From contig CACWNY010000020.1 in NCBI GenBank assembly GCA_902762375.1, forward strand, positions 20,976 through 84,975: a stretch of DNA of 64,000 nt, written 5' to 3'. A program made the translations under genes and the position numbers. The DNA comes from an uncultured Ruminococcus sp. GTDB taxonomy: Bacteria; Bacillota; Clostridia; Oscillospirales; Acutalibacteraceae. Positions 25,815 through 36,215 of the stretch are shown in pieces. The notes beneath the pieces are model-generated. The model was not told the origin of the DNA. It made no database searches and was given only the letters and a program-made list of their open reading frames with translations. Positions within the stretch are counted from its first letter, which is position 1, and each line of letters begins with the position of its first letter.

Positions 25815-26825
25815 ATGAGAAAACGCTGGATAATATTAAACTGTGTTGTCGCACTGGCGGTCGTCGTCACAACTATACTGATTGTCAGTACAGGAAGTAC
25901 ATACGATATCCATACCCGACACTACCCTGAAGATACCTCTTTAAAGAATATTTCTGTTTCTTTCGATGAGGGAAATATTCTTCAACTCAAAGAAGTCGGC
26001 TTTGCTGATGACGGTGAAATCCTTGTCACTGTACAAGCTGTCGGCAAAGGTCATGTGAATACGAAAATTCATCTGAAAGACAATAATATGACGGTTTCTT
26101 CAAGATTTTATGTCACTATTACCAACACTATCTTTGAACGAAAATTTGACGGACTGAACTTTACAGGTTATCGCTTTGTCATGTGGGAATTGCTGGTCAT
26201 TCTGATTGCTGTGGAAGTCATGATGATATGGCTGTTAATCGAAGAAAGAAAACAGACGGGTATTTCCGATAAACGCACCGCTTATGGTGGTATCATTATC
26301 TTCAATCTGGCTTTGCTGGGACTGAGTATCTTTAAAGTAATTGTTCATAAAGTGACGGCTTTTTCGGTCTATATCGCTCTGTTACAGGAGGCCGGCAGAG
26401 ATTTGTTGCTGATTTTAGTTCCCTTTATCTTGTTATTGTCGTTTTCACTGACGGTTGGCAAAATTGTGGCTATTGCGAAAAAAAATACAGACGGTAATCC
26501 CGTTTTCGGTATTTTGTTCGGGGCTATATGGTTCGTCGCAACTTTATTAGGTTTCGCTTTGCGTAAAATGTATACCGATACCTCTGTGACTACACCTTTG
26601 ATAGAAGCTATCAATTCTGTTATTGTCTATGTTCTGGGCTATTTTGAGTGTCTGTTGCTTTCCTCTGCTGTCGGTACGGTTATCGCAAGACGCAGTATTG
26701 TTCAAAAAGTCTGGTATACTTTTCCGACTGCCTGTCTGAAAAGATTTAAAAGCGTCTTTATTCATCAGTTCAAAAGACATATGGCTATCCTTGTTCCTAT
26801 CGCATTTTTCTTCTTGGTGATTTAG
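25815..26825 (+). CDS. Multi-pass membrane protein of unknown function
   Basis: 336 residues from ATG 25815 (AAGGAG 10 bases upstream). An N-terminal helix (WIILNCVVALAVVVTTILIV) is followed by about 95 extracytoplasmic residues (STGSTYDIHTRHYPEDT... FERKFDGLNFTG), which look like a small beta domain. Five helices then fill residues 125-335 (WELLVILIAVEVMMIWLLI, IIIFNLALLGLSIF, LLLILVPFILLLSFSLTVG, FGAIWFVATLLGFAL, SVIVYVLGYFECLLLS, AILVPIAFFFLVI). I do not recognise the family. Single-gene unit, own promoter and terminator, next to spoIIID; a link to sporulation is only positional. Confidence 0.8.
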   Translation: MRKRWIILNCVVALAVVVTTILIVSTGSTYDIHTRHYPEDTSLKNISVSFDEGNILQLKEVGFADDGEILVTVQAVGKGHVNTKIHLKDNNMTVSSRFYVTITNTIFERKFDGLNFTGYRFVMWELLVILIAVEVMMIWLLIEERKQTGISDKRTAYGGIIIFNLALLGLSIFKVIVHKVTAFSVYIALLQEAGRDLLLILVPFILLLSFSLTVGKIVAIAKKNTDGNPVFGILFGAIWFVATLLGFALRKMYTDTSVTTPLIEAINSVIVYVLGYFECLLLSSAVGTVIARRSIVQKVWYTFPTACLKRFKSVFIHQFKRHMAILVPIAFFFLVI

Positions 26826-26864
26826 TTTCCTTATTTTTTTGTCCGCCCCCATACGGTTCTGAAA

Positions 26865-26911
26865 AGAAACGGCAAATTGTATTTTCAAAATACAATTTAC
26901 CGTTTCTCTTT
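26865..26911 (+). terminator. Terminator of the membrane protein gene
   Basis: 21-base arms (26865-26885 and 26887-26907, AGAAACGG.../...CCGTTTCT) with one mismatch, then CTTTT. Confidence 0.9.
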
Positions 26912-26940
26912 TAGAACATTCGTCATTTTTTAAGAAGATA

Positions 26941-27044
26941 ATGTCAAAATCTGCTTACGCAGATTTTGTTTTGAATTTTTATCCATTAAAGGGCTTCGCC
27001 CTTTAAAATCCCACAAGGGGCGTTGCCCCTTGACCCCACGGGAG
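26941..27044 (-). repeat. Modular hairpin repeat, locus 9 (reverse H4-H3-H2)
   Basis: H4 CAAAATCTGCTTACGCAGATTTTG in two arms, H3 AAAGGGCTTCGCCCTTT, H2 AAGGGGCGTTGCCCCTT then GACCCCACGGG; H1 missing. It lies directly before the ribosomal promoter. Confidence 0.87.
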
Positions 27045-27096
27045 AGAAGTCAGCGAAAAATTTCGATACAAAAGAAAAGGGAAAGTGTGTAAAGAC

Positions 27097-27125
27097 TTGC
27101 CAAAGGGAGAAAAATATGCTATAAT
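27097..27125 (+). promoter_or_regulatory. Main promoter of the S10-spc ribosomal operon
   Basis: TTGCCA (27097-27102), 17-nt spacer, TATAAT (27120-27125); 320 bases upstream of rpsJ. No other strong promoter lies between here and rpsJ. Confidence 0.8.
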
Positions 27126-27130
27126 TCCCT

Positions 27131-27446
27131 TTGCGTGACTGCGACAGATATGCGATGAAGCAGGAGGTTGCGACTGAAAAAGGTCGGTTTTTCTGTGGAG
27201 TATGTCCGATTTTAAACCGGGCGACAATGAATATTAAGGATTTTGCGTGTAGAAAGACACATAAGAGGGTTGCTGTGTGTATTTTTGCGTGCAGAAATTC
27301 TGACGCTTTTTTCATGTTACCCGAATTGAGAAGAGAATATCAATTCGGTTTTTAAAACACCATTTCAAGAAACACACGGCAGGGTGTTATAAACAGACGG
27401 AAAAAGGGTTGCCCGCCAACTCAAAATTTTTAAGGAGGCGATGATT
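27131..27446 (+). ncRNA. Long structured leader of the S10 operon with internal terminator
   Basis: About 315 transcribed bases before rpsJ without a convincing gene. It holds the direct repeat TTTTGCGTG(T/C)AGAAA (27241-27255 and 27283-27297), then an intrinsic-terminator hairpin, then a second stretch ending in AAGGAGG. A leader that ends in a terminator before the first gene implies attenuation control, as is known for ribosomal operons that sense free ribosomal protein (inference). Confidence 0.55.
27321..27353 (+). terminator. Attenuator-type terminator inside the S10 leader
   Basis: CCGAATTGA/TCAATTCGG arms (27321-27329, 27340-27348) followed by TTTTT, about 95 bases before rpsJ. Confidence 0.75.
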
Positions 27447-27758
27447 GTGGCAGTCAAGGAAAAAATCAGAATCAGATTAAAGAGTTATGACCATCAGTTG
27501 GTAGACCAGTCAGCAGAAAGAATAGTGGCTACCGCTAAGAGAACAGGAGCAAGAGTTTCAGGGCCGGTACCCCTTCCAACAGAGAAACAGATTGTTACCA
27601 TTCTGAGAGCTGTTCATAAGTACAAGGACAGCCGTGAACAGTTTGAGATGAGAACCCATAAGAGATTAATTGACATTCTCAGACCGTCCAACAAGACAGT
27701 TGAGGCTTTAATGAGCTTAGAACTCCCTGCAGGCGTTGAAATCGAAATCAAATTATAA
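27447..27758 (+). CDS. rpsJ: 30S ribosomal protein S10
   Basis: 103 residues. First gene of the cluster; S10 sits in the 30S head and also acts with NusB in antitermination. Sequence [40 protein letters not shown] and [34 protein letters not shown] is unmistakable. I start at GTG 27447, 8 bases after AGGAGG; an ATG at 27441 is only 2 bases from it. Confidence 0.97.
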   Translation: MAVKEKIRIRLKSYDHQLVDQSAERIVATAKRTGARVSGPVPLPTEKQIVTILRAVHKYKDSREQFEMRTHKRLIDILRPSNKTVEALMSLELPAGVEIEIKL

Positions 27759-27833
27759 TCGTTTCAACCAACCTAGACAGTCGGGGTCAAGTTGGCACAA
27801 GTCCAACCAATAACCTTACAGGAGGCATAAAAA

Positions 27834-28466
27834 ATGCAAAAGGCATTAATCGGAAAGAAAATCGGTATGACACAGATTTTCGACGAAAAGGGAAATGTCA
27901 TTCCCGTAACAGTCGTAGAAGCAGGACCTTGTGTGGTTTCGCAGATTAAGACTGTTGAAAATGACGGATACGCATCAGTACAGATGGGTTACGGCGATAT
28001 GAAAGCACATAAAGTCAACAAACCCATGAAAGGTCACTTTGAGAAAGCAAATGTTGCCCCGAAGAGAACCCTCAGAGAATTTCGTTTTGACGACACAAGT
28101 GCATATACACTTGGTCAGATAGTCAAAGCAGATGTATTTGCCAGCGGAGATAAGGTTGATGTAACAGGAACGAGTAAAGGTAAAGGTTACGCAGGCGTTA
28201 TCAAGCGTTGGAACTTCCAGAGACTGAAAGAATCACACGGTTCAGGTCCCGTAGCAAGACACGGCGGTTCAATGGGTGCTTGTTCAAGTCCTTCCAGAGT
28301 ATGGAAAGGCAAGAAAATGGCAGGTCATCTGGGTGCAGAGAGAGTTACCGTACAGAACCTTGCCGTAGTCAAAGTTGATGCAGAGAACAACCTTATCGCT
28401 ATCAAGGGTGCTGTTCCCGGCCCTAACGGTGGAATAGTGGTTATCCGTGACACCGTAAAGGCATAA
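27834..28466 (+). CDS. rplC: 50S ribosomal protein L3
   Basis: 210 residues. An early assembly protein near the peptidyl-transferase centre. Shows [48 protein letters not shown] and the loop [39 protein letters not shown] lies 8 bases before ATG. A 75-base gap separates it from rpsJ. Confidence 0.98.
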   Translation: MQKALIGKKIGMTQIFDEKGNVIPVTVVEAGPCVVSQIKTVENDGYASVQMGYGDMKAHKVNKPMKGHFEKANVAPKRTLREFRFDDTSAYTLGQIVKADVFASGDKVDVTGTSKGKGYAGVIKRWNFQRLKESHGSGPVARHGGSMGACSSPSRVWKGKKMAGHLGAERVTVQNLAVVKVDAENNLIAIKGAVPGPNGGIVVIRDTVKA

Positions 28467-28482
28467 GAAAGGAGGAATTGGA

Positions 28483-29106
28483 ATGCCTAACATAGCAGTA
28501 GTAGATATGACAGGTAAAGAAGTTTCTACAATGGAACTTAGTGATACAATATTTGGTATAGAACCCAACACAGCCGTCATGCACGATATGGTAGTCAATT
28601 ATCTGGCAAACCAGCGTCAGGGTACACAGTCCGCACTGACAAGAGCAGAAGTATCGGGCGGTGGCAGAAAGCCTTGGCGTCAGAAAGGTACAGGTCATGC
28701 AAGACAGGGTTCAACAAGAGCACCTCAGTGGACACATGGTGGTATTGTCTTTGCACCAAAGCCGAGAGATTACAGCTACACCGTCAACAAAAAGGTAAGA
28801 AGACTGGCAATGAAATCCGCATTTTCGGCTAAAATGCAGGCAGGCGAACTGATTGTCATTGACGCTATCACAACAGACGAATTTAAGACAAAGACCATCG
28901 TCAATATGCTTAAAGCTGTCGGCAGTGAGAAGAAAGCGTTGATTGTGCTTCCTACAATAGATAAAAAAGTCATCAATTCCGCAAGAAACATTCAGGGCGT
29001 AAAGACCGCACAGGTAAACGAACTCAATGTCTATGATATGCTTAACGCTGACAAGCTGATTATCGCTAAAGAAGCGGTGGATAAAATTCAGGAGGTATAC
29101 GCATAA
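28483..29106 (+). CDS. rplD: 50S ribosomal protein L4
   Basis: 207 residues. The exit-tunnel loop is [29 protein letters not shown], followed by the globular domain ([19 protein letters not shown]). In some bacteria L4 also represses the S10 operon through its leader, so the long leader upstream is relevant. Stop overlaps rplW by one base. Confidence 0.98.
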   Translation: MPNIAVVDMTGKEVSTMELSDTIFGIEPNTAVMHDMVVNYLANQRQGTQSALTRAEVSGGGRKPWRQKGTGHARQGSTRAPQWTHGGIVFAPKPRDYSYTVNKKVRRLAMKSAFSAKMQAGELIVIDAITTDEFKTKTIVNMLKAVGSEKKALIVLPTIDKKVINSARNIQGVKTAQVNELNVYDMLNADKLIIAKEAVDKIQEVYA

Positions 29107-29399
29107 TGCTGGCACAGGATATTATTATCAGACCTGTCGTTACCGAAAAAGGCATGAGCGGTATCGCAGAGAAGAAGTACACTTTTGAAGTGGCAAAGAA
29201 TGCCAACAAAATCGAAATTGCCAAAGCGGTAGAAGAACTTTTCAAAGATGTCAAGGTAGCCAAAGTCAATACCGTCAGCATGAGAGGTAAACTTCGTCGT
29301 CAGGGCAGATATCAGGGTTACACAAGGTCATGGAAAAAGGCTTATGTAACACTCACACCAGACAGTAAAGATATAGAATTTTTTGAAGGCATGATGTAA
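29106..29399 (+). CDS. rplW: 50S ribosomal protein L23
   Basis: 97 residues. Starts at the A of the rplD stop (TAATG overlap), so coupled. [33 protein letters not shown] and [27 protein letters not shown] are typical of L23, which lies at the tunnel exit and docks trigger factor and SRP. Confidence 0.97.
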   Translation: MLAQDIIIRPVVTEKGMSGIAEKKYTFEVAKNANKIEIAKAVEELFKDVKVAKVNTVSMRGKLRRQGRYQGYTRSWKKAYVTLTPDSKDIEFFEGMM

Positions 29400-29473
29400 G
29401 CCTGAACCCACATCAGGCAGAATGTATGGGAAAGCCATTTTCCCGCAAAGCCATCATGAGGAGAGTGAAAGTA

Positions 29474-30307
29474 GTGGCTATAAAAGTATTTAAACCGACA
29501 ACCAATGCCAGAAGAAATATGTCAGTAGTTGACTATTCAGGACTTTCAAAGGTAGCTCCTGAAAAAAGTCTTTTGGCCCCCTTACAGAAGAAGTCGGGCA
29601 GAAACAGTTACGGCAGAATTACCGTTCGTCACAGAGGTGGCGGTAACAGAAGAAAATACCGTATCATAGATTTCAAAAGACAGAAATTTGACATTCCCGC
29701 AACAGTAAAGACCATCGAATATGACCCTAACCGTTCAGCATTTATTGCACTGGTAGAGTATGAGGACGGCACAAAGAGTTATATTGTTGCACCCGAAGGT
29801 GTAAAAGTAGGCGATACCGTTGTATCAGGTGCTAATGCCGATATCAAGGCAGGTAACGCATTGCCTCTGGACAGTATTCCTGTTGGTACATTTGTACACA
29901 ATGTAGAACTCTATCCGGGTAGAGGAGCTCAGCTGGCAAGAAGTGCAGGCAACATGGCACAGCTTATGGCAAAAGAAAACGGTCTTGCTTTGTTGAGATT
30001 GCCGTCAGGCGAACTGAGAAATGTTCCGATTAACTGTATGGCAACAGTCGGACAGGTAAGTAACGGTGACCACAGTAATATGAAGATTGGTAAAGCAGGT
30101 CGTAAACGCAACATGGGTTGGCGTCCGACAGTCAGAGGTTCGGTTATGAACCCGAATGACCACCCTCACGGCGGTGGTGAAGGTAAAAGCCCCGTTGGTC
30201 GTCCCGGTCCTGTAACCCCTTGGGGTAAACCTGCACTTGGCTATAAGACCAGAAAGAAGAAGAAACAATCCGACAAACTTATCGTCAGACGCAGAAATGC
30301 GAAATAA
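29474..30307 (+). CDS. rplB: 50S ribosomal protein L2
   Basis: 277 residues from GTG 29474, the same length as the Bacillus protein; earlier in-frame ATG codons at 29426 and 29456 would add a foreign N terminus. [22 protein letters not shown] opens it, and the peptidyl-transferase-linked C-terminal block [15 protein letters not shown] with its essential His is intact. Confidence 0.97.
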   Translation: MAIKVFKPTTNARRNMSVVDYSGLSKVAPEKSLLAPLQKKSGRNSYGRITVRHRGGGNRRKYRIIDFKRQKFDIPATVKTIEYDPNRSAFIALVEYEDGTKSYIVAPEGVKVGDTVVSGANADIKAGNALPLDSIPVGTFVHNVELYPGRGAQLARSAGNMAQLMAKENGLALLRLPSGELRNVPINCMATVGQVSNGDHSNMKIGKAGRKRNMGWRPTVRGSVMNPNDHPHGGGEGKSPVGRPGPVTPWGKPALGYKTRKKKKQSDKLIVRRRNAK

Positions 30308-30332
30308 GGCAATACAGAAAGGAGCTTGACAA

Positions 30333-30608
30333 ATGAGCAGAAGCATTAAAAAAGGCCCTTATGTACAGCCTGTACTTTATAAAAGGGTAGAAGCGATGAA
30401 CGAAGCAGGCGAAAAGAAAATCCTCAAGACCTGGAGCAGGTCATCTACCATTTTCCCCTCATTCGTTGGTCATACATTTGCCGTTCATGACGGACGCAAG
30501 CATGTTCCTGTATATGTAACCGAAGATATGGTAGGTCACAAACTCGGTGAATTTGCACCTACAAGAACATTCAAAGGTCATGCAGGTTCAAAGACATCTA
30601 AGAAATAA
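30333..30608 (+). CDS. rpsS: 30S ribosomal protein S19
   Basis: 91 residues: [61 protein letters not shown]. 30S head protein. AAAGGAGC lies 8 bases before the start. Confidence 0.98.
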   Translation: MSRSIKKGPYVQPVLYKRVEAMNEAGEKKILKTWSRSSTIFPSFVGHTFAVHDGRKHVPVYVTEDMVGHKLGEFAPTRTFKGHAGSKTSKK

Positions 30609-30628
30609 GGCAGAAGGGGATAATCAAT

Positions 30629-30967
30629 ATGGCAGAAGCAAAGGCTTATTTGAAATATGTCCGTATTTCACCTCGTAAGGTCAAAGTTGTGCTGGATTTA
30701 ATCAGAAACAAGCCCGCAGATTATGCAATGGCTGTTTTACAGCACACACCGAAGGCAGCTTGTGAACCGCTTGAAAAATTGCTGAAGTCAGCAATGGCAA
30801 ATGCGGAAAACAACCATAATATGGATGTATCAAAATTATATGTAGCCGAATGTTCGGTAAGTCAGGGACCTATTCTCAAGAGAATCCGTCCCAGAGCACA
30901 GGGTCGTGCATTCAGAATCGACAAGAAAACATCGCACATCACAATGGTGCTTAAAGAAGCCGAATAA
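30629..30967 (+). CDS. rplV: 50S ribosomal protein L22
   Basis: 112 residues: [28 protein letters not shown] and [26 protein letters not shown], the latter being the tunnel-lining hairpin. Macrolide-resistance changes in this loop are known in other bacteria; nothing unusual is seen here. Confidence 0.98.
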   Translation: MAEAKAYLKYVRISPRKVKVVLDLIRNKPADYAMAVLQHTPKAACEPLEKLLKSAMANAENNHNMDVSKLYVAECSVSQGPILKRIRPRAQGRAFRIDKKTSHITMVLKEAE

Positions 30968-30982
30968 CGAGGAGGTATCATC

Positions 30983-31729
30983 ATGGGTCAAAAAGTAAAT
31001 CCGCACGGTATGCGTGTAGGTATCATCAAAGATTGGGACTCCCGTTGGTTTGCAGGCAAAAAGAACTTCGGCGACCAGTTGGTAGAAGACTACAATCTTC
31101 GTAAAACACTCAAGAAACAACTCTATGCAACAGGTGTTCCCAAAATCGAAATCGAGCGTGACGCAACAAGAGTAAGAGTAAATATTCACTGTGCAAAGCC
31201 CGGTCTGGTCATCGGCAAACAGGGAAGCGAAATCGAAAAAATCCGTAAGCAGTGCGAAGCAATGCTGAATAAACCTGTCAATGTCAATGTTATCGAGGTA
31301 AAATCCCCCGACTTGGACGCACAGCTTGTGGCAGAAAATATTGCAAAACAGCTTGAGGACAGAATTTCTTTCCGTCGTGCGATGAAACAGTCTATCGGCA
31401 GAGCAATGAAGTTCGGAGCAAAAGGAATAAAGGTAATGTGTTCAGGTCGTCTGGGTGGTGCGGAAATTGCCCGTTCCGAAACCTACCACGAGGGAACAAT
31501 TCCTCTTCAGACCTTGAGAGCAGATATAGATTACGGCTTTGCAGAGGCGGCTACCACATATGGTCGTATCGGTGTAAAAGTCTGGCTGTACAAAGGTGAG
31601 ATACTCAATGTCAATACCAACAAGGCTTTTGAAAACAGTAACAGACGACAGAAAAACGACAGAAACGACAAAAATGAAAACAAAAAGCCCCGCAACAGAA
31701 AGCCCCGCAGAGAAGGAGGCAATAAATAA
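30983..31729 (+). CDS. rpsC: 30S ribosomal protein S3
   Basis: 248 residues. [22 protein letters not shown], the KH domain with [17 protein letters not shown] and the helicase-associated [13 protein letters not shown]. The C-terminal tail after residue 215 is a basic low-complexity run ([19 protein letters not shown]), longer than in many S3 proteins. Stop overlaps rplP by one base. Confidence 0.97.
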   Translation: MGQKVNPHGMRVGIIKDWDSRWFAGKKNFGDQLVEDYNLRKTLKKQLYATGVPKIEIERDATRVRVNIHCAKPGLVIGKQGSEIEKIRKQCEAMLNKPVNVNVIEVKSPDLDAQLVAENIAKQLEDRISFRRAMKQSIGRAMKFGAKGIKVMCSGRLGGAEIARSETYHEGTIPLQTLRADIDYGFAEAATTYGRIGVKVWLYKGEILNVNTNKAFENSNRRQKNDRNDKNENKKPRNRKPRREGGNK

Positions 31730-32151
31730 TGCTGTTACCTAAGCGTGTTAAATACAGAAGAGTACACAGAGGTCGTATGAAAGGTAAGGCGTATCGTGGA
31801 AACAAGGTAACTTACGGTGATTACGGTCTTCAGGCATTAGAGCCTTCATGGATTACTTCAAACCAGATAGAGGCTGCCCGTGTAGCAATGACAAGATATT
31901 GTAAGAGATTTGGTAAAGTATGGATAAAGATTTTCCCTGACAAGCCGATTACCGAAAAACCTGCAGAAACCCGAATGGGTTCAGGTAAAGGTTCACCCGA
32001 ATACTGGGTAGCTGTCGTCAAACCAGGCAGAGTAATGTTCGAGTTGGGCGGTGTTTCGGAAGAGATGGCAAGAGAGGCTATGCGTCTGGCTGCCAACAAG
32101 TTGCCCATCAAGTGTAAGTTTGTCAAGAAAGAAACGGAGGGTGAACAGTAA
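31729..32151 (+). CDS. rplP: 50S ribosomal protein L16
   Basis: 140 residues: [70 protein letters not shown]. Helps position A-site tRNA. One-base overlaps with both neighbours. Confidence 0.98.
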   Translation: MLLPKRVKYRRVHRGRMKGKAYRGNKVTYGDYGLQALEPSWITSNQIEAARVAMTRYCKRFGKVWIKIFPDKPITEKPAETRMGSGKGSPEYWVAVVKPGRVMFELGGVSEEMAREAMRLAANKLPIKCKFVKKETEGEQ

Positions 32152-32351
32152 TGAAGGCTTCAGAATTGAGAGAGTTGTCCGTTGAAGAACTTCAGGGAAA
32201 ACTCAAAAGTTTGAAAGAAGAACTCTTTAACCTTCGTTTCCAGTTGGCAATCAATCAGCTGGATAACCCTATGCGTATTAAAGCTGTCAAGAAAGACATC
32301 GCAAGAGTGCAGACCGTAATGACAGAGATGGAAAACAGCGAAAATGCGTAA
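32151..32351 (+). CDS. rpmC: 50S ribosomal protein L29
   Basis: 66 residues: [44 protein letters not shown], a typical two-helix L29. Starts within the rplP stop (TAATG). Confidence 0.98.
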   Translation: MKASELRELSVEELQGKLKSLKEELFNLRFQLAINQLDNPMRIKAVKKDIARVQTVMTEMENSENA

Positions 32352-32370
32352 CTGAAGGAGGTTTTGAGTG

Positions 32371-32625
32371 ATGGAAAGAAACTTGAGAAAATCCAATGTC
32401 GGCAGAGTTGTCAGCAACAAGATGGATAAGACAATCGTTGTTGCGATTGAAGACAGCGTAAAACACCCTTTGTACGGTAAGGTAGTCAAGAGAACAGCAA
32501 AACTGAAAGTTCATGACGAAAACAACGAGTGCAATATCGGTGACAGAGTAAGAATTATGCAGACCCGTCCTCTTTCTAAAGACAAGAGATGGAGATTAGT
32601 CGAAATTATCGAAAAGGCGAAATAA
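32371..32625 (+). CDS. rpsQ: 30S ribosomal protein S17
   Basis: 84 residues: [77 protein letters not shown] 32371 is 9 bases from GGAGG; a GTG just before it (32368) is an alternative that adds one residue. Confidence 0.97.
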   Translation: MERNLRKSNVGRVVSNKMDKTIVVAIEDSVKHPLYGKVVKRTAKLKVHDENNECNIGDRVRIMQTRPLSKDKRWRLVEIIEKAK

Positions 32626-32643
32626 TTAAAAGGAGGAATTACT

Positions 32644-33012
32644 GTGATTCAACAGCAGACCTACCTCAAGGTTGCCGACAATACGGGTGCAAAAGAACTG
32701 ATGTGTATCCGTGTACTTGGCGGTACAGGCAGAAGATATGCTAATATAGGCGATGTTGTCGTTGCGTCCGTCAAGAAAGCAGCACCCGGTGGCGTTGTCA
32801 AAAAAGGCGATGTAGTAAAAGCAGTTATTGTGCGTTCAGCAAAGGGCGTGCGTCGTGATGACGGAACATATATCCGTTTTGACGAAAACGCAGCCGTTAT
32901 CATCAAAGAAGATAAAAACCCTAGAGGAACCCGTATTTTCGGGCCGGTAGCAAGAGAACTCAGAGATAAAGATTATATGAAAATTCTCAGCCTTGCACCC
33001 GAAGTTCTTTAA
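32644..33012 (+). CDS. rplN: 50S ribosomal protein L14
   Basis: 122 residues with a GTG start: [79 protein letters not shown] precedes the start by 6 bases. Confidence 0.98.
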   Translation: MIQQQTYLKVADNTGAKELMCIRVLGGTGRRYANIGDVVVASVKKAAPGGVVKKGDVVKAVIVRSAKGVRRDDGTYIRFDENAAVIIKEDKNPRGTRIFGPVARELRDKDYMKILSLAPEVL

Positions 33013-33027
33013 TGGAGGTGCTGAAAT

Positions 33028-33348
33028 ATGGCAAATAAGGTTCATGTCAAAACAGGCGATACCGTTGTAGTTATCAGCGGTAAGAGTAAGGGTAAAAAAG
33101 GTAAGGTAGTCGAAGTCAGCCCCAAAGAGGGTAAAGTCATTGTTGAAGGTGTCAACATGATTTCCAAACATGTCAAGCCCAAGAGAATGGGAGAAGCAGG
33201 CGGTATTGTCAAGGCAGAGAGTGCGATGTATGCTTGTAAAGTACAGATAGTCTGTCCCCGTTGCAAGAAGGCTACCCGTATCGGTCACAAAATTAACGAA
33301 GACGGCACCAAAAACCGTATCTGCGTTAAATGTGGCGAAATTCTGTAA
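33028..33348 (+). CDS. rplX: 50S ribosomal protein L24
   Basis: 106 residues. KOW motif [24 protein letters not shown] near the start. The C-terminal part has four cysteines ([11 protein letters not shown] ... [11 protein letters not shown]), the CXXC pairs of the zinc-binding L24 form found in many Firmicutes. Confidence 0.97.
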   Translation: MANKVHVKTGDTVVVISGKSKGKKGKVVEVSPKEGKVIVEGVNMISKHVKPKRMGEAGGIVKAESAMYACKVQIVCPRCKKATRIGHKINEDGTKNRICVKCGEIL

Positions 33349-33362
33349 GGAGGATATCCATC

Positions 33363-33902
33363 ATGGCAAGACTGAAAGACTTATATAAGAATGATGTTGC
33401 TCCTGCATTGATGAACAAATTCTCCTACAAGAGTGTCATGCAGATTCCGAAGATTGACAAAGTGGTTGTCAATGTTGGTGCAGGTGAAGCAAGAGAAAAT
33501 GCAAAGGTAATTGATGCTATTCTCAGAGATTTGGCAGCAATTACAGGACAGAAAGCTCATGTTTGTCGTGCAAGAAAGTCCGTTGCAAACTTCAAACTCA
33601 GAGAGGGTATGCCCATCGGTGCAAAAGTTACTCTCAGAGGCGAAAGAATGTACGAATTTATCGACAGACTGTTCAATGTAGCTTTACCCCGTGTCCGTGA
33701 CTTTCGTGGTATCAACGCCAACGGCTTTGACGGCAGAGGCAACTACAATATGGGTATCAAGGAACAACTCATTTTCCCTGAAATTGATTACGATAAGATA
33801 GATAAGGTAAGAGGTATGGACATTTGTTTTGTCACTACCGCAAACACTGACGAAGAGGCTCGTGAGTTGCTGAAACTTATGGGTGCTCCGTTTGCGAAAT
33901 AA
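33363..33902 (+). CDS. rplE: 50S ribosomal protein L5
   Basis: 179 residues from ATG 33363 (GGAGG 9 bases upstream); an upstream frame overlapping rplX is rejected. [82 protein letters not shown]. Binds 5S rRNA. Confidence 0.98.
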   Translation: MARLKDLYKNDVAPALMNKFSYKSVMQIPKIDKVVVNVGAGEARENAKVIDAILRDLAAITGQKAHVCRARKSVANFKLREGMPIGAKVTLRGERMYEFIDRLFNVALPRVRDFRGINANGFDGRGNYNMGIKEQLIFPEIDYDKIDKVRGMDICFVTTANTDEEARELLKLMGAPFAK

Positions 33903-33914
33903 GGAGGGTTTTTC

Positions 33915-34100
33915 GTGGCTAAAACAGCGATGAAAATGAAACAGCAGAGAACTCAGAAGTTCTCTACAAGGGAATACAACAGATGTAAAATCTGTGGCAG
34001 ACCGCACGCTTATCTCCGCAAATACGGAGTATGCCGTATCTGTTTCAGGGAACTGGCATATAAAGGCGAAATTCCCGGCGTAAAGAAAGCAAGCTGGTAA
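33915..34100 (+). CDS. rpsN: 30S ribosomal protein S14, zinc-ribbon type
   Basis: 61 residues, GTG start. [21 protein letters not shown] carries the C-X2-C...C-X2-C zinc ribbon of the short S14Z form. No zinc-free paralogue is in this window. Confidence 0.98.
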   Translation: MAKTAMKMKQQRTQKFSTREYNRCKICGRPHAYLRKYGVCRICFRELAYKGEIPGVKKASW

Positions 34101-34120
34101 ACGAGAAGGAGGTTAAACTT

Positions 34121-34519
34121 ATGCAGATTACAGACCCGATAGCAGATTTGCTCACAAGAATCCGTAATGCAAGTTCTGCGAAGCATGATTCTGTAGAGAT
34201 TCCTGCTTCCAACATGAAAAAGGCAATATGTCAGATTTTGCTTGACGAAGGCTACATCAAGGATTTCAAGGTAGTCGATGACGGCAAGCAGGGTGTCATC
34301 ACCGTTAAGTTAAGATATCTTGAGGGTAAGAAACCCGTTATCACAGGCTTGAGAAGAGTTTCTAAGCCCGGTTTAAGAAGATACAGCAATGTTGAGGATA
34401 TGCCCAAAGTCATCAAAGGACTTGGTGTGGCTATCGTTTCCACATCAAAGGGCGTTATGACAGACCGTCAGGCACGCAAAGAGAATGTCGGCGGAGAAGT
34501 CCTTGCATTTGTATGGTAA
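34121..34519 (+). CDS. rpsH: 30S ribosomal protein S8
   Basis: 132 residues: [31 protein letters not shown] and [31 protein letters not shown]. In E. coli S8 represses the spc operon; no such site was examined here. Confidence 0.98.
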   Translation: MQITDPIADLLTRIRNASSAKHDSVEIPASNMKKAICQILLDEGYIKDFKVVDDGKQGVITVKLRYLEGKKPVITGLRRVSKPGLRRYSNVEDMPKVIKGLGVAIVSTSKGVMTDRQARKENVGGEVLAFVW

Positions 34520-34539
34520 GAGAAAGGTAGGTGCGAGAG

Positions 34540-35121
34540 TTGGCTGAAACAGAAATCAAATTATCTCGAATTGGAAGAAAACCTGTAAATATTCCCGCCG
34601 GAGTAGAAGCGAAATTCGAAAACGGCGTATTGACTGTAAAAGGTCCTAAAGGAACACTGACACTCAATGTCAACCCCAACATGATTGTTGAGGTTAATGC
34701 AACCGAAATCGCAATCAAGGTTCCCGAAGATAAATCCCCTAAGGCAATCAAGAAAAACAGAGCGTTACACGGTCTTACCCGTTCACTGGTTGCCAACATG
34801 GTAACAGGTGTTACACAGGGCTATCAGAAGAAACTGGAAGTCAAGGGTGTCGGTTACCGTGTACAGAAAAAGGGTAAGGACTTGGTCATGAACTTGGGTT
34901 ATTCCCATCAGGTTATCGTCAGCGATACAGACGATATCAAAATCGAAGCTCCAGACCCCAACACCATTCTCATTACGGGTATTGACAAGCAGAAAGTCGG
35001 TCAGTTTGCTGCGGAAGTAAGAGAAAAGCGTCCCCCTGAACCGTATAAAGGCAAAGGTATCAAGTATGCTGATGAAGTTATCCATCGTAAAGAGGGTAAA
35101 GCAGGCAAGGGTAAAAAATAA
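34540..35121 (+). CDS. rplF: 50S ribosomal protein L6
   Basis: 193 residues from TTG 34540 (AGGTG 6 bases upstream). A GTG at 34531 is an alternative. KLSRIGRKPVNIPAGVEAKFENG, RALHGLTRSLVANMVTGVTQGYQKKLEVKGVGYRVQ and RPPEPYKGKGIKYADE are typical. The start choice is the least certain in the cluster. Confidence 0.95.
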   Translation: MAETEIKLSRIGRKPVNIPAGVEAKFENGVLTVKGPKGTLTLNVNPNMIVEVNATEIAIKVPEDKSPKAIKKNRALHGLTRSLVANMVTGVTQGYQKKLEVKGVGYRVQKKGKDLVMNLGYSHQVIVSDTDDIKIEAPDPNTILITGIDKQKVGQFAAEVREKRPPEPYKGKGIKYADEVIHRKEGKAGKGKK

Positions 35122-35137
35122 TTAAGGAGTGAAACAT

Positions 35138-35488
35138 ATGGTATCAAAGGCAGATAAAAACGAGTCCCGTTTAAAGCGTCACAAAAGAGTGCGTGCTAAA
35201 GTCAGCGGTACGGCAGAATGCCCCCGTCTTAATGTGTTCCGCTCTAACAAGAATATTTATGCTCAGATTATTGACGATGTAACAGGTGTCACACTGGTTT
35301 CGGCATCATCTCTGGACATGGAAAACGGTTCTAATAAGGAAGCAGCATTCAAAGTTGGCGAGGCTATCGCAAAGAAAGCCATCGACAAGGGAATTGACAA
35401 GGTCGTTTTCGACCGTGGCGGTTATATTTATCATGGTCGTGTCAAGGAATTGGCAGAGGGTGCCCGTCAGGGCGGTCTTAAATTCTGA
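35138..35488 (+). CDS. rplR: 50S ribosomal protein L18
   Basis: 116 residues from ATG 35138 (AAGGAG 8 bases upstream). [62 protein letters not shown]. 5S rRNA-binding. Confidence 0.97.
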   Translation: MVSKADKNESRLKRHKRVRAKVSGTAECPRLNVFRSNKNIYAQIIDDVTGVTLVSASSLDMENGSNKEAAFKVGEAIAKKAIDKGIDKVVFDRGGYIYHGRVKELAEGARQGGLKF

Positions 35489-35505
35489 TAAAGGAGGAAA
35501 TGACT

Positions 35506-36003
35506 TTGGCTATTATTGACGCATCAACTTTAGATTTACAGGAAAGAGTAGTCACCATCAACCGTGTATCTAAAACGGTAAAAGGTGGACGAATTTTCAA
35601 ATTTGCCGCACTGGTTGTTGTCGGTGACGGTAACGGCACAGTAGGTTTCGGTATCGGTAAAGCAGGCGAAGTTCCTGACGCAATCCGCAAGGGTATTGAA
35701 GACGCTAAGAAAAATCTTATCAAGGTTTCTCTTAAAGGTACAACAATCCCTCACGAAGTTATCGGTGAGTTCGGAGCAGGCAGAGTACTCATGAAACCCG
35801 CTGCACCAGGTACAGGAGTTATCGCAGGCGGTCCTGTCCGTGCGGTAATCGAAGTAGTCGGTATCAAAGATATCAGAACAAAGGCTTTGCGTTCCAACAA
35901 TCCTTGCAATGTTGTCCGTGCAACACTTGAGGGACTGGCTTCGTTGCGTAATGCTGAAGAAATTGCTGCAATTCGTGGCAAATCCGTAAAAGAGATTTTA
36001 TAA
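35506..36003 (+). CDS. rpsE: 30S ribosomal protein S5
   Basis: 165 residues from TTG 35506, 8 bases from AGGAGG; an ATG at 35500 is only 2 bases from it. [53 protein letters not shown] is the fidelity-linked double-stranded RNA-binding region. Nothing unusual at spectinomycin positions was judged. Confidence 0.96.
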   Translation: MAIIDASTLDLQERVVTINRVSKTVKGGRIFKFAALVVVGDGNGTVGFGIGKAGEVPDAIRKGIEDAKKNLIKVSLKGTTIPHEVIGEFGAGRVLMKPAAPGTGVIAGGPVRAVIEVVGIKDIRTKALRSNNPCNVVRATLEGLASLRNAEEIAAIRGKSVKEIL

Positions 36004-36018
36004 CAGGAGGGCAGCAAG

Positions 36019-36198
36019 ATGGCAAATGTAACTATCAAACTGGTAAAAAGTCTTATCGGCAGTAAAAAAGACCAAATTGCAACAGCCCACGCACTTGGTT
36101 TAAAGAAAATCGGCGATGTTACTACACAACCCGATAATGCACAGACCAAAGGTAAGGTGGCAAAAATCACACATCTTATCGAGGTAAGCGAAGCGTAA
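36019..36198 (+). CDS. rpmD: 50S ribosomal protein L30
   Basis: 59 residues: [20 protein letters not shown] then [25 protein letters not shown] precedes the ATG by 9 bases. A short gene easily missed by length filters; position between rpsE and rplO is the standard one. Confidence 0.97.
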   Translation: MANVTIKLVKSLIGSKKDQIATAHALGLKKIGDVTTQPDNAQTKGKVAKITHLIEVSEA

Positions 36199-36215
36199 TC
36201 AAGGAGGTGCTACAA

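Noticed and set aside
27131..27355. 74-residue frame in the S10 leader
   Set aside because: No ribosome site, and it runs through the terminator hairpin; better explained as leader RNA.
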